The translations under genes and the position numbers were made by a program. A stretch of DNA of 64,000 nucleotides from Lycorma delicatula (lineage: Eukaryota; Arthropoda; Insecta; Hemiptera; Fulgoridae), in the NCBI RefSeq assembly GCF_047948215.1, contig NC_134465.1:38540153-38604152 (forward strand), in the 5' to 3' direction. Below are positions 23,437 to 36,545 of the stretch, one piece after another. Within the stretch, counting starts at the first letter, position 1. Each line of letters starts with the position of its first letter. The notes beneath the pieces were generated by a model. That model was not told the origin of the DNA. It ran no database searches and saw nothing but the letters and a program-made list of their open reading frames with translations.

Positions 23437-26085
23437 GTGAAATTGCATTTATATTTATAATCGCATAACTCTATTTTATCAATCTTATTGATTAAAAATA
23501 ATTAGTTTTGTTTTTTTTTTCTCTGTTGAGGCACTATATATACTATATCATATCACTCTATGTTGTTTCAAAAGGAAGGGGGTTATTAGTTTTTCCTTTA
23601 TGCTATCTTTACTATGACTGTCATGCAAGTTAAGTAAATGAAATACAAGATTAACTATTGGGTTACTTTCTGCGATAAATGCTGTTCACTATACAGCCTG
23701 CTCTAGAATGAATATTTTGAAGGCATCAAGAGCATATATGTTGATGTGCGACAGTATATCTGAACAGTGAAGAGTGCAATAGACAAGCAACCGCTTCTTC
23801 CCTTACTATTCGTAATAAGTCTGGATATTGATTATTCTTGATAATGGATATGCTGTTTTCAAGAGTGATTTGTAACCTGTGTTACGACTGGCGCTTAACT
23901 AATAAAAACATCAAGAGTAACTTAGAATAACTTAAAAATATCTCATTATTTTTATTTTCTCAGAAACCGATTTAGTCAAAAAGCAAAACTCGCGATACCT
24001 CGCTCTACATGTATTTTTTCTCGCTTTTCCCAATAAATAATTAGTTTCGGTAATAGTTCTGCAGATAGGTGTTTTAAGATGATTTAGGTGTATGTAGAGT
24101 TGCAGCTGTTATGTAATCATAAAATATGCATCATAATTTCTTTTCAAGTCATTTGAATAGAAGGCAATCTTGTCTTGCAGGAGCATTATATATAGGATGC
24201 GATATGTTCCTACAACGATCCTGATTTCCTGAAGCGCATGGTAACAGGTAATTGCATATTTTGGACATAGAAACCGAGTATCAATTGTTTCAATAATATG
24301 AGTTATTTTTATGAAGTGAAAAAATATCAACTTTGTGTGTGTGTGTGTCGATCTGTTCGTTATATGAATAAACAATTTAGATCCACAGTGCAAGGTGAAA
24401 AGATAAAGTTATTACGATTTGCTGATATAGTAATTCTAGCCGAGAGTAAAAAGGATTTAGAAGAAACAATGAACGGCATAGATGAAGTCCTACGCAAGAA
24501 CTATCGCATGAAAATAAACAAGAACAAAACAAAAGTAATGAAATGTATTAGAAATAACAAAGATGGACCACTGAATGTGAAAATAGGAGGAGAAAAGATT
24601 ATGGAGGTAGAAGAATTTTTTTATTTGGGAAGTAGAATTACTAAAGATGGACGAAGCAGGAACGATATAAAATGCCGAATAGCACAAGCTAAACGTGCCT
24701 TCAGTAAGAAATATAATTTGTTTACATCAAAAATTAATTTAAATGTCAGGAAAAGATTTTTGTAAGTGTATGTTTGGAGTTTCGCTTTATATGGAAGTGA
24801 AACTTGGACAATCGGAGTATCTGAGAAGAAAAGATTAGAAGCTTTTGAAATGTGGTGCTATAGGAGAATGTTAAAAATCAGATGGGTGGATAAAGTGACA
24901 AATGAAGAGGTATTGCGGCAAATAGATGAAGAAAGAAGCATTTTTTTAAATATAGTTAAAAGAAGAGACAGACTGATAGGCCACATACTAAGGCATCCTG
25001 GAATAGTCGCTTTAATATTGGAAGGACAGGTAGAAGGAAAAAATTGTATAGGCAGGCCACGTTTGGAATATGTAAAACAAATTGTTAGGGATGTTGGATG
25101 TAGAGGGTATACTGAAATGAAACGACTAGCACTAGATAGGGAATCTTGGAGAGCTGCATCAAACCAGTCAAATGACTGAAGACAAAAAAAAGTTTCTAAA
25201 GAAAAAATAAGATCAGATTCTTTTTCATCCTATAAGTGACAGTAGTAAAGTATGTAGTACTTATTTATTGAACTTTTTTTTTGATTTGGTTATATTCATT
25301 TTAAAAGTGTACATAAATTAATGATATTTTCACGTCATTTTAAAGTAAATAATAAAACCAGATAAGTAAATAATTAGTAATAGTATGTTTCCTACATAAA
25401 GGAGATAGTATGAAGGTTTCCTGTAGTAGTCTTATACTATCTATCCTTGTCTTCATATGGCTTTAAACCATTGCAGGTACAAGTAACACACTCACAAGTC
25501 ACTTTCTCTGAGGTTATTGATGTTTATTTACAGTATTCTCTACGGTGAACAGAATGTCACCTGCATTTTCATGGACTTTACATGCTAATATGCGACAGTA
25601 TATTTGGCTCTATGAAGACGGCAACAGGAAACCACTTCACTCTTCTCATTTTCCCTATTAAATCTTGACATACAATCTTATTATTTTTGAAAATTGCTTT
25701 GCCATATAACTGAAAAAAGATTATTTTATATTTTTTGAGTACTTTTGAAATCTTTTATTATTATTATTATTATTATTGTTATTATATACTTTTTTTAAGT
25801 TTATTATAATTTATATCTCGGCTTATCTTTAATTAAAGTGTGTGCTAACATGTTGGAGAGAGAGCAACAAAAGGACAAATTGTTAGACTTTTAACATATA
25901 CAGTTACATCAACTTCTGATGAAAGGTATATTAAATTAATGGGGGAAGGGGTGAATTTAAAAGAAATTTTGAAATGAGAAATTTTTTCAGTTAACTTTCT
26001 GATTCATCCTTACATGATGAATTATTGTGATAAGTATTGTTCTTTAATTATTAATTTTAATATTTGTCATTTTTATGATTTATAG
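23437..26085 (+). other. ILRUN: ILRUN last intron, contains an RTE fragment
   Basis: It runs from the GTGAAA donor to the TTTATAG acceptor. It holds a truncated RTE-type LINE (24371-25191), an ATT-rich run at about 25755-25786, and two related GC-richer patches. The patches share TGCGACAGTATAT, lie at about 23745-23800 and 25580-25650, and may be one repeat family. Confidence 0.75.
24371..25191 (+). mobile_element. RTE-type LINE, 3' fragment (reverse transcriptase C-terminal part)
   Basis: A 5'-truncated copy of the same family as the element at 44052-46927, differing by only a few percent by eye. It keeps the end of the RT domain and the C-terminal region: 'FADIVILAESKKDLEETMNG', 'LYGSETWTIGVSEKKRLEAF', 'WCYRRMLKIRWVDKVTNEEV' and 'GRPRLEYVKQIVRDVGC'. 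It ends with the family's 3' tail GACTGAAGAC plus A8-9. The catalytic FADD pair has lost one Asp codon here. One in-frame TAA (at about 24763) replaces a Lys codon. The element is in the sense direction of ILRUN. No target-site duplication was identified. Confidence 0.88.
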
Positions 26086-26136
26086 GACTCTGTACAACAT
26101 TTGCCACCTCCAGATGGTGAAAATAAAATGTGTTGA
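26086..26136 (+). CDS. ILRUN: ILRUN last coding exon and stop
   Basis: Acceptor TTTATAG ends at 26085. Phase 0 continuation reads 'DSVQHLPPPDGENKMC' and stops with TGA at 26134-26136. The short C-terminus differs from the vertebrate one, as expected for this poorly conserved tail. A 3' untranslated region follows, and possible AATAAA signals are at 26437 and 26892. The exon is inferred from splice signals and frame continuity. A transcript would confirm it. Confidence 0.72.
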   Translation, partial: DSVQHLPPPDGENKMC

Positions 26137-26994
26137 CAAGTGATGAACAAAGGAAAGTAACACCAATTATTTTAGTATAATTATAATAATGACAAAGCTG
26201 ATGATAAATAATATTTTATTATTATTATTATTATTTTATTTAATAATAGTAATAATTTTATTATTCTTTTTATTTATTTTTCTTTCACTGTCAGTTTAAT
26301 AATTTGTTATTCTCTTTGTAATTTTTATTGTGGGATCTTTTATTGCATGAAAAATGTTCAGTATTGATATATAGATTTTTATGAATGTGCTAATATTTTT
26401 CAATTACTACAAACAAATTGAACAGAAAGTAGCAGTAATAAAAACAAAAAAAAAACTAGTTATTTGATTGTAGTTACAATGTTTATAATTTTATTTTATT
26501 ATTGTAATAATTATATTATCAGTTTTATTGTAATTTAGTGAAATGACTTTGTAATATATAGATAAAAATCTTGTACTTTAATAAGTGTAATTCCAATTTA
26601 TGTAATGCAGATTTCATTATTTATATATTAAATAACTTTTATTAAAACTGTGACCTCAAAAAGGTGTTGGTTTTTTTTAACAAAATAATTTATTTAATAT
26701 TTTGTTAAATATTTTTTTTTGTATTTTGTTGGAGGACCTCCTTTTGAAGTGCTCAAACCAATTGGTAGCAATAATAGCATGACCCTAGTTGATGGGAGTA
26801 GTTTGATGTTGGAAAAGTTTGTGTATGGAGAGTTTAGTCGCTAGAACTACATAGAGTGTAGCTGTATAATTGTTATTATAAGATTTTATTTAATAAATAC
26901 GCTTTTTTTATTTTGTTATGATAAATAAAAACCCATAAATTCTAATTGCAGTTGTAAAGAGAAAAGTGAGTGTAATTAAATATTGAATTTAAAC

Positions 26995-27016
26995 AACACA
27001 CACACACACATACACA
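26995..27016. repeat. (CA)n microsatellite
   Basis: Short CA run at the start of an 83-codon open frame that otherwise resembles nothing known. Confidence 0.85.
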
Positions 27017-28185
27017 TTTCTTTTTTATTTAGGCCTTCAGTTGTGTTCAGTAGCAAGAGATTTTACTCTACACACTATACTTCAAAAGCTGCTGGAGAAA
27101 AAAATATGTGCATGATGCAAGTTCAGGAAACCTGGAGAATGAAAAATTATATAATTTCAGCAGCTTGTGTTTTTAAAAAAGCAATAAATAATTTTATTTA
27201 CATTTTTTTTTTTGGTATTAAAGATGTTCTTTGAAACGTATGGATTTATACCTCACTACTTGTTATTCTGTGTTAATGTAGAACCTGTCTCATTTCTAGG
27301 TGGAATCTTTCTTCATTACTGTAATAGATTAATATCATATGCGGACCTAAACTGTTGAAACGGTAAAGCTTTATCTAATTCTTTAAGCTCTTAACAGCAC
27401 TGATTTTTTAAGGTTGTAATTCTATGTATTGCTTTGGTTTTAAAATTACTGTTTTTAAAATCTGAGCCTAAGAAAGAAGATAGTTTAAACAATAATTTTC
27501 TGGAAGAATCCCACACTTATTTTTTTTAATGTTAATTTTGTTAGCACAAAAAACGATCTAAACATGTAACAACAAACAAAAGAAGACATTTGTAACAGTA
27601 GTAGTTGTAGGTGATGCTTTGCTTTGCAAACTATCACTGTTACAAATGCGATTGAGCAAATGTTTTATACTTGATTTACTGCAAGAGTACCAAGATACAT
27701 ATGCTGATAAAATTCTTGCTTCTGTATGTATTCATAGTGTTCTAAATAAAAACTAAAGGAACATACGACTTTTGGAAAAAATTCAATCATATCAACAGCA
27801 AACTAAAAATAATAATTTTCCTATATATATTAATCTGTTCAACCTAAGTTCAGAATTAATAAATAAAATAAAATAGGATGACACCTACCTTATTCCATAC
27901 TTCATGCAAGAGTGCTTTTGCAAGTTACTCGTATAATCAGTTGCTCTATAAAATTTTTCTTTTTTTCAAATCATTTGTATCAAAATACATATTAAAATTG
28001 AAATTAAAAATCATCCTATACTATACTTAAGATTAAAATTGTTAAAATATCCTTTTCCAAATTTAAATCAAAACAGAAATAAAACTAACATTGTGTAGTG
28101 CAGAGGAATATGATTCTCGAAAGGATTGGCTTTAGAAAAATAATATAATATCACTATTGCAGACTAATGAGCTTGTGAGAAAGGT

Positions 28186-28297
28186 GCTGTAAACTTCAGT
28201 TGTATTGTAACAAGCATGAAACTGTTCATAAAATAATAATAGAGCTGTAAACCTCAATTGTATTATTACAAGCATGAAACTGTTCATAAACTAACAG
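28186..28297. repeat. tandem duplication, two units of about 57 bp
   Basis: GCTGTAAACTTCAGTTGTAT starts unit 1 at 28186 and GCTGTAAACCTCAATTGTAT starts unit 2 at 28244. Both continue through ACAAGCATGAAACTGTTCAT with few differences. The units are diverged, so the duplication is not recent. Confidence 0.85.
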
Positions 28298-31200
28298 AAG
28301 ATCTTGCCTATATTACTCTTATTTTGTCATATTTACTGTAAATATCTTAGAAGTTCTAATATTATGCAGTGTTCTGTTATTACTGTGATACGACTAAATT
28401 ATTTTATAAATCTACAATAGTTTGTAGTATAACATGACCTGGGCGTTAAAAATCAGCCACCACTTCAAAATTCCCTTTCAGTTTGTAATATCAATGAATA
28501 AAATAAAATAAACTGTTTTTGTATTAAGAAATAAAATTTTTGAATTTGTTTGCTTCTATATTTTTGTAATTTATTTATTTCAAAAATACTACTTTCTTTA
28601 GCAATCTTTGTTAACTATTTTCTGCTTCTCTTGTCAATAGTAAGGCTGTTTTTTGGAGTTATTCATAAAGCTGTTTGATATATCAGCAAGTATAATACTT
28701 ATTTGAAATATTTTTCTTTTTGTTTAATGTATATTGTCTTTGATATTACTGGAAATTTAATCTTTTTGACTGTGTAATTACATATAAATGAAAAATGACA
28801 AAAAAACAACATTGTGTTAAATTAATAGTGCATCTCTAAAGGACAGTTTTTATTTATTTCTCATTCATGGAATTTCATTAAAGAATTTTTAATTTATTAT
28901 TTATGTAAATAAATAATTTTATTAATCATTAATTTTATGTAATAAAAAATTCTCTACTAAAGAATATTTTAGAATTAAAAAAGTACTTGTCTATTAAATA
29001 ATATTTTTTTTTGTCAAAAAAATTTAGTCCATTCTTGAATTGATTCAGAGTACATGCCATTCGGATCATCAGAATAACTTTACAAGCCTGCAATTTCTCA
29101 TTTTTTTAAATTTATAGAGTATATATACTATATACACAAGGCAGATAGATGTATTGTAGGATTGTCACAAGGCAGGTAGGTAGGTGTCTTCCTCTGATGG
29201 GGTCAGGATGACCACACAATACAATTATATTCTAAGAAAAATCTCAATGAAGTAAAAAAATAACAGTTTAAATGTTTCAGTTGTAAATTCTACATAATTT
29301 CTTTTTATGAATTTCTAATATTTGTAATGCATCAGTCAGAATAGATGTTCTTAAAATGCGTATCAAATCTCATTTCAGCATCAAAATGTTAATTTCTGTA
29401 GTTAATTTTCAAAACGCAAAGTATTATCAGTTTATTCATTGTTTTCCATAATTCAATACACCATCATAATTTTTTATTCTATATATAAATTTTAGGTCAT
29501 TAGTGAACAGAAATCATGAAAAATGTTGCGTTCATCATTATAAACAGTAGTGGAGATAATTGACCATGTTGTAAGTAATCGGAAGGTGCAGACTTAAAAT
29601 CTTTAAACCATGACAGCACACCATTTTTCTGATAAAATATCAGCAATATTTAACTTCAAACAGGAGTTTTGTGTTTTACTCTATGAAAGGTTGTAATAAA
29701 TTCAGATCTAATAACATCCATTTGAATATTATATTTTTAAGAGAAACACTTGTTCATATGAAATAATTACTCACTAGTAATTAATCTACTTGATTTAAAT
29801 CAAGGAAATGTGTAATATTTTTTCTCTTTTATCGAATTAAGTTTAGAAGTGTAACGGTTAGAATATTAGATCTCCTATCTGTGACAAAAATATATCTGAA
29901 GCATGCTTCATGATGAACTTTTTTATATATTTAAAATGCATTCATAGATTTCCTTCTCACAATTAATAACAGTTCCTCATTCTGTGCTGAGAAAATATTT
30001 ACAATATACCTTTACTTAAAATTTGGGTAATTTATTTTCTATTTATATAAATTTCTTGTTTAAGAATACCAAAAATTTATAAAACATGATATATCTACCG
30101 CAGCTTAAAGAACAAAATAGCAGAGCTGTTTGCACAGTTTGATTCTTTCACAAAAATTTTTATAATGGCTCCAGAACTGGTATAAACAGCAGGTCCAAGA
30201 TTTTAATTCCTACAGTTTGGCCAGAATGGTTGAAGAAGGAACTTTTTACTACCAAATCAACTTTTAGTAAAATACAAAAAATTAGTAGTTTATTAGTAGT
30301 TGAATAATGTGATTTAGAAATGATTTCATTTAAATGAAATGAAATGACATTATTTAAATTAAATGAAGTACATGATTATTTTATAAGTATTAGCACAAAT
30401 TGTATTTTTCTATTTCTATTACTGAAATAAAATAATAAGTATCGATTTTGTTGTAATAGTATATTCTAAACAGTCTAAATTACAGGGAATTTTTTCTTTC
30501 TTTATATACTTTTATTCTGTATTACCATTAACATTGCTAGTTACAAATAATGAAGTGTGTAGTTACGTTTTTAGAAAAATGTAATTTAAGAAATTCAGTA
30601 CTGTGTTTTAATTATGTACATTTAACTTTATAATTATGTTGTTTTATTTTAATCATTATTATTATGATATTTAAAAAATATAAATATTTTTACTTTTATT
30701 GTTTATTTTTATTCACCCAAATAAAATGAGATCTGTAATTGTGCTTTACATATCAACATTTATTCCCTGTTTATATTTTGTCTAGCTGTAACATATACAC
30801 TATGGTAGGTTTAAGACTAATCCATACAGTTATTTTTAGTAAAGGATGTAATTTTTAAAACAAACGATAAAAGTATAATTTAACTGATTGCTTTGATTGA
30901 TACTTATTTGGTAACATATCAGATATTTGTTTAATCAGATGTATCATCCTCTGTGATGTCTTCCATGCTATTCAGTGAAAAACCTATTCTTAATTTGTGA
31001 CTTAACTGCAGTTGTTATATTTCATCATCAGTGAGATCAGTTAAATTAACCGTACATAAAACTTCACTGTCAACAACGTAACTTCGTTTCGACTTTACTG
31101 AGTAATAACGCATGAATACTATTGTCTTTGTATGCTTTTGGTCAGGTATACTTCTCACATTCATTTAGGGTAACATTTATATTAGATATTTTTTAATTTT

Positions 31201-32829
31201 TAATGTAAATATAAAAGATTCTCATTTTGGTAAAGGATATAACTTTTTTTTTATTATTGTTGAAATTGTTAATGCCAATTTTGAAGTTAAAAATGATGTA
31301 TATTATTAAATTGGGGTTATGTGGTAAATTGCATACCAGTCACAATATCATAAAAGAATCTATTTTCTTTTTCATGTTTTAAGAGTTGTTGGCAACTTTT
31401 CTGTACCTTTTCTTCCTCTGATATTTGCTGATCACAGATCTTTAAAAGAGTTTATTCAAAACTAATAGAATATAATAATAAACATCTTAGTATTAAATAT
31501 AGAACATTTTAATATTATATAAAAATAGACCACATATTAATGTCAAATTTTATTCTGTTTATATTCTAAATTTATGTTCGTTTTTTAAATGATGTTCTTG
31601 TGTAATTGATTATTATTTTTTTAATCTATCAAAAACCAGTCTTTCATGGCAAGATTCACCTTAACTAAGATTGATTGTCTAGCCGGGTTAAGTTTGTGTA
31701 ATTTTATTACCTGATGATTGGATGATTGCGATCAAATCTCTATGTTGTGTACGCCACTTCCTTTCTTTGCAGAACTCGAATAGAAACTAGTGATCTTAGT
31801 AGAAAAGATAATAATAATTATCTTAGTAATAACAATTGCCATCAAATTACCTTACCGTAACAGGTTATAAGTGAGCATGAATTTTATTAGTAGTGCAGTT
31901 GGAAGTTTACTATTGCAGATACATATGGCACAAAGATGTACTTAAGAGGTTACAGTAGCCGCTAATGTGTAGTTGTAAAAATCTGTGTTGTAAAGATGCA
32001 TTTAGGAAATTGAACTGTCACACCTCATTGAAGTTAAACTGGTAGAGGACCAATTATATTTCAACAGCTCCTTTATATTATTTACTGGCCGCAGTTTCAT
32101 AAACATTTAATTAATAGTGCATCTGGCCTGATGTTTCAGCTATAACATTCTAGAGATAGATTAATCAACTAAAACTTCTGTTATGCGAGTCCCTATCGTT
32201 GCATAAGATTAAATTCTTTTATGGTATTTCAGACAAAGGAATAGTTCTTTCTGTCAATTAGTCATTGTTTTTACTTCCTATTTATGTGTAGGGGAATTAA
32301 ACCTTTTACTTTGAATATGGAGTAAGCATTTAACAAATATTTCTACCAGTATTTTAAAAGAAATCATATTTGCTATTATCACACAAGATTTAATTGATGC
32401 GTGCTTTAATAATGGAGTAAATTCAGTCGTCTTTTAATGCAAATTATTATTCTCTCCATAACAAATATTCAGCCCCTAATTTATAGAATTAAGATAATTT
32501 TTTTTATTTTCCATGTATCTAAAGTACTTCTCCAGGAATTACATTGATATATTTAGAGGATTATTGAAACAGGAAACCTGAAACTCTATATATGGACTGA
32601 GTTTTCGATCAGAATACTCAACACAGATACCATCTATAAATACTTTTTTGAAATTTTAATATTGCCTTTCCAATTCCAAAAAAGAAATAAAAATGATGAT
32701 GACTGGTGTCAGGTGAAAAGAATAGATAGATGAATCTGGATGGGTTCACCAATGTTTCTTTTAAGAAATATGTAGCTATATATAAGAAATTAAAAAAAAA
32801 AAATTATTTAGCAGTATAAAAGTATAATA

Positions 32830-34676
32830 ATAATAGAATTGAAGAATAAAATCAGGAATTCCTGGAGAATGGTGAGGGATCAGACAGTTATGCTGGACAG
32901 CATTAATGAATTTTTGGAACTCTTGCCTGTTGATGGTATAACTGGCACCCTTTTGCATTCTTTAAACCAACATTTTAGGAAGATATGTATTAATGTGACA
33001 TCAGATATAAATAAGGCAAGTTCTCTATTAGATAATCTTCCCGCTACCAATATTTTCTTTGAGATCTTTAAAGAAGAATATCCTGTGACTGAAGTAATAT
33101 CTATTATACAATCCTTAAAGTCATCAAACACATATGGCTGGGATGAGATTCCACCTTCTGTTTTGAGATCGTATTCTTTGATAGCTACGATATTGAGGTT
33201 CTGATTAACACAGGAGTCTTTCCAGATTTATTAAAATTTACTTATATGATTAAAGTGTTCAAAAAAGGTTCAAAATCTGATTTTAATAATCGCCAAATTG
33301 CAATTCTGCATTTCTCAGCTATGTTAATATGAAAATAATAGATTGTTGCATCATACCCAGTTTAACTTCTGTAATGGTAAAAATACTGTTAAAGTGGTAA
33401 ATTAATTTTTAATAAAAATTGTTGATGCTCTTGGTGTCTTCTGTGGCTTATTAAAGGCGTCTGATTGTGTAAATCATGAGCTGCTGCTCTGGAAGCTTGA
33501 GTACTATAGTGTTTGTGAAGCTACCCTTACTCTGCTTAAGCCCTATTTAAAAAACAATAGACAGTGTTCATGTCTGTTATTAAACAGTAGTAGTACCTAC
33601 AAGTTTGTACCTCATGGCGTTCCTCAGGTATCTATTCTCGGGCCAATGTTATTTCTGGTTTATGTATATGACCTGCCAAACTTGACGCATCTGTCAAGGC
33701 CGATTATGTTTGCTGTTGATACCCCATAGTGGCTTTTACAAACTTAAATTATTCTAATTTAGTGAGTATACTGATCTTTAACATGAATGAACAGTTTCTG
33801 GGTAATGGCTTACTACTTAATTCCAGTACAATACAAGCAAAATAAGGTTTCATCTGAATCATGGAACAATAAACTGATACTCCATTTATGATGTCTTGAA
33901 ATTTTCTAGCTGTGCTGATTTTCTGGGTCTCACAATCGATGATGCCCATACCCAGAAGGGCCAGGTTCAGTCTCCATCTAAATTAAACTCTTCATTATGT
34001 ATGACAAACAGGAAAACTCTGTTGGTGATGTATTATGCATATATATAATATACCACCACCAACAGAGCTGGTGCATTCCCTTTTAAATAAAGGAATTATT
34101 CTTTGGGGAAATTCTGTTGGTAGCAAAAAAATAAAATTCGCCTGATCTGTCAACTGAAACCTAGTGATTCTTGCAAGAGTTTTTTTAGATACCTTAAGCC
34201 TGTTCATTCTTCCACCCATTTATATTTTACAGATTACACTATTTATTGACAACGCTAGCAGAACTGAAACATAACTCTGACTTCATACTAAAGACAAAGA
34301 TCTCCTACCCAAAGCACAGAACATCAACTTATGAATGTGTACCAAATCATCCTGATTTAATAAGCTGCAACCACAAATTAAAATTGAAGACAATCAGAAG
34401 GGAATTAGGAAGGGGCTTTGTGGTGGACAGGTGCTATTATTCAGTAAGCGAATATCTACTAATGAGCAGTAAAATTGTCAGTCTTCATTTTCCAAATACT
34501 CAAGGAAGGATAATAAATGTAAAATGTGTTAGATCTTGCGGAAATTAACTTTATTTGTTGCTTGTCGAGTATGTTTGGAAATAATGTGTGTTTTAACTGT
34601 AATTTTGGTATTAGTTTTTTGACATATGTGATGTTATGCGAAGATGTAAAATAAAATGGAATAAATAAATAAAATT
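32830..34676 (+). mobile_element. Jockey/CR1-like LINE relic
   Basis: The linker and first RT block are open at 32839-33204 ('NEFLELLPVDG', 'VTEVISIIQSLKSSNTYGWD', 'IPPSVL'). Then 33431-33725 reads 'ASDCVNHELLLWKLEYY', 'VPHGVPQVSILGPMLFLVYV' and 'MFAVDTP'. The region 34080-34540 gives a degraded C-terminus including a WGNS block and 'YPKHRTSTYE'. Two catalytic Asp positions are mutated: the usual F-x-D-L-S-K-A-F-D now reads 'FCGLLKASD', and FADD reads 'FAVD'. Frameshifts and stops are frequent. It ends in a short AATAAATA-rich tail near 34650-34676. The endonuclease part is absent. Clade assignment is by motif style only. Confidence 0.75.
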
Positions 34677-34779
34677 TGAAAAATAGTTATTAAGATTTCT
34701 TAAAAAAGCATAATATATAAGCAAACGTGCAAAGCAGTTAATAAAATGATTGTCTAATGATACAGCCATTTTTCAGTTT

Positions 34780-36527
34780 TTGTTAGCGTCCCCATGAGCC
34801 TCTGCAGCTTTTCTTCCCACTATACACTGCAGAATACTTTACACTATACACATATACTACACCGAGAACACTTCACGAATTACTACATATACATTTACTC
34901 AACTACACTACAACATCCAACATAATTTTCTCTTTCATTTACACTTGGTGGTGTTGCGACATCTTATGAAACGCAACCGTAACCTAAGGTGGAAACTATC
35001 GTGCCGATGGGTAAATGGCTCTACGTAGTGAGTCTCAAACGATGTTCTCTGGGCACCAGAGCAAACCCAGTTGTATTCAGCTCTAACTCCAGTACGCGTG
35101 CGCTCTGCTGGAATGGTCTATTATATCGCTGGTTCTCGTGGGACCAAAATTTCAGTTCCTTCAGCAAATTCTATGATGGTTGGTGGTCCATCTGAAAAAA
35201 CCACCAATTTCAGTCTAGTGAAAAGGCCTCGGTCAGCTTCGTCTGATAAGGATGTTCTTACTACAGCGGACGAAGATGGTGTCAGGTGTAAGAATGTTCG
35301 CTTTGTTGTTATTCAAAATAATCAGGAAGGTGGCTTCGTTCAAAAGTTCTCACCTTTCCTGATTTCCTGGTTCTCCTAGGAACATTAAGAAATTATGTGA
35401 TGGAGCAATTCTGGTGGAAACATTTAACGATGAGCATAGTCGCTCCCTATTACGTCTCGCCAATATGGGCGGCATAAACATAAGTACGACAAGCCACAAG
35501 ACCCTAAATACCAGCCAAGAAGTAATTTTTTGTCGTGACCTTCTGGAAATGAATTTAAGTGAAATTGCTGATGAACTTCGTACTCAAGGTGTTGTAGAAG
35601 TGAAACGGCAGAACGGAACAGAAGAACCGACACCGTCTCTTATACTGACATTCATTCTTCCTGTTCCACCAGAGAAGATTAAAGTGGGTTACCTCTCCGT
35701 TCGGGTACGCCCATTCATACCCAACCCACGGCGATGTTTCAGATGCCAAAAGTATGGTCACACTACATCTTGCTCGAGAACAGATCTGTGCTCGATGTGC
35801 TAATGAAGGTCACAATGACACTAACTGCGAGGAAAGTGACAAATGTGCGAACTGCAGTGGTTCACATACAGCCCGCTCCCGAGATTGCCCAACCTTTAAA
35901 GAAGAAAAGGCAATTCTCAAAATCTGTACTGAGCAGAAACTATCTTTCCTGGCTGTACGCAGGGAATATAGAAAGATAGTTAGCTCAAGTAACCTCGTCA
36001 AACCAGATATATATTTCGCCACTGTTACATCAAAACAAACTCTTTCAAATGTTCATAATCAGCAGTGCAGATCCTGCAATGAACTTAAGAAACTCGTTCA
36101 GATGCTTTCTGATCAAGTTACTTCGCTTACAGTCACTATTTCAGAGCTGACAAAGGTGAATAAAAAGTCCTACGTCGCAGTAAATGAATTCAACAGTGTG
36201 ATCCATACGAAAGTTTCTGCTCCGGAAGTACTACTGGTACGAGCAGAGACTATCACAGCTGGCAGTAAGCCAACTAATAAGCTCCCCGTAAAGGGAATCC
36301 ATCAGCCCCATATACTGGAAGATATGGTTGACAAACCAACCCACCCAAAGGCGTCGGAGTTATTTAAAATAAAGAATACGAAAAAGAAAATCCAAATCAC
36401 ATACAGCTAAATTTTATATGGTTTCCTAAGTATATGTATATTTTTTTAATTTCTTTATATTTTTTTCCCTTATGAACATTATTCAGTGGAATGTAGAGGT
36501 CTTCGGTCCCGCATAGTAGATTTTTGG
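34780..36527 (+). mobile_element. I/Nimb-like LINE, 5' part only, cut off by the NUMT
   Basis: A GC-richer segment with a probable 5' UTR (about 34780-35070), ORF1 (about 35071-36410) and the first codons of ORF2 at 36472-36526. Those codons read 'MNIIQWN' and, after a one-base gap, a frame equivalent to the usual 'CRGLRSRI' endonuclease start. The element then stops abruptly and mitochondrial sequence begins at about 36530. No 3' part of this element appears on the far side of the NUMT. Its ORF1 is clearly different from that of the I-clade element at 50218-56293, so the two are not halves of one insertion. Confidence 0.8.
35071..36410 (+). pseudogene. I/Nimb-like LINE ORF1 with three zinc knuckles, frameshifted
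   Basis: A Gag-like nucleic-acid-binding protein. Three consecutive frames (35071-35379, 35414-35803, 35754-36410) together give the family layout: a charged N-terminus, the 'NTSQEVIFCRDLLEM' domain, then CCHC-type knuckles 'CFRCQKYGHTTSC', 'CARCANEGHNDTNC' and 'CANCSGSHTARSRDCP'. A coiled or polar tail ending at 36410 follows. The frame breaks near 35375 and near 35790-35800, so the copy is inactive. In intact elements ORF1 coats the RNA during retrotransposition. Confidence 0.85.
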
Positions 36528-36545
36528 TAATGTAATAATTTATTT

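Larger units (their letters stand above)
26137..32829. other. ILRUN 3' region and AT-rich intergenic DNA
   Basis: The first part is probably ILRUN 3' UTR (AATAAA at 26437-26442 and 26892-26897 are candidate poly(A) signals). Beyond it no exon, RNA gene or transposon domain is recognised over about 6 kb. It contains a (CA)n run at about 26995-27016 and a two-unit tandem repeat at 28186-28297. Confidence 0.5.

Noticed and set aside
26983..27234. An 83-codon frame downstream of ILRUN
   Set aside because: It starts in a CA microsatellite, has no recognisable domain and ends in AT-rich codons; more likely 3' UTR or spacer.
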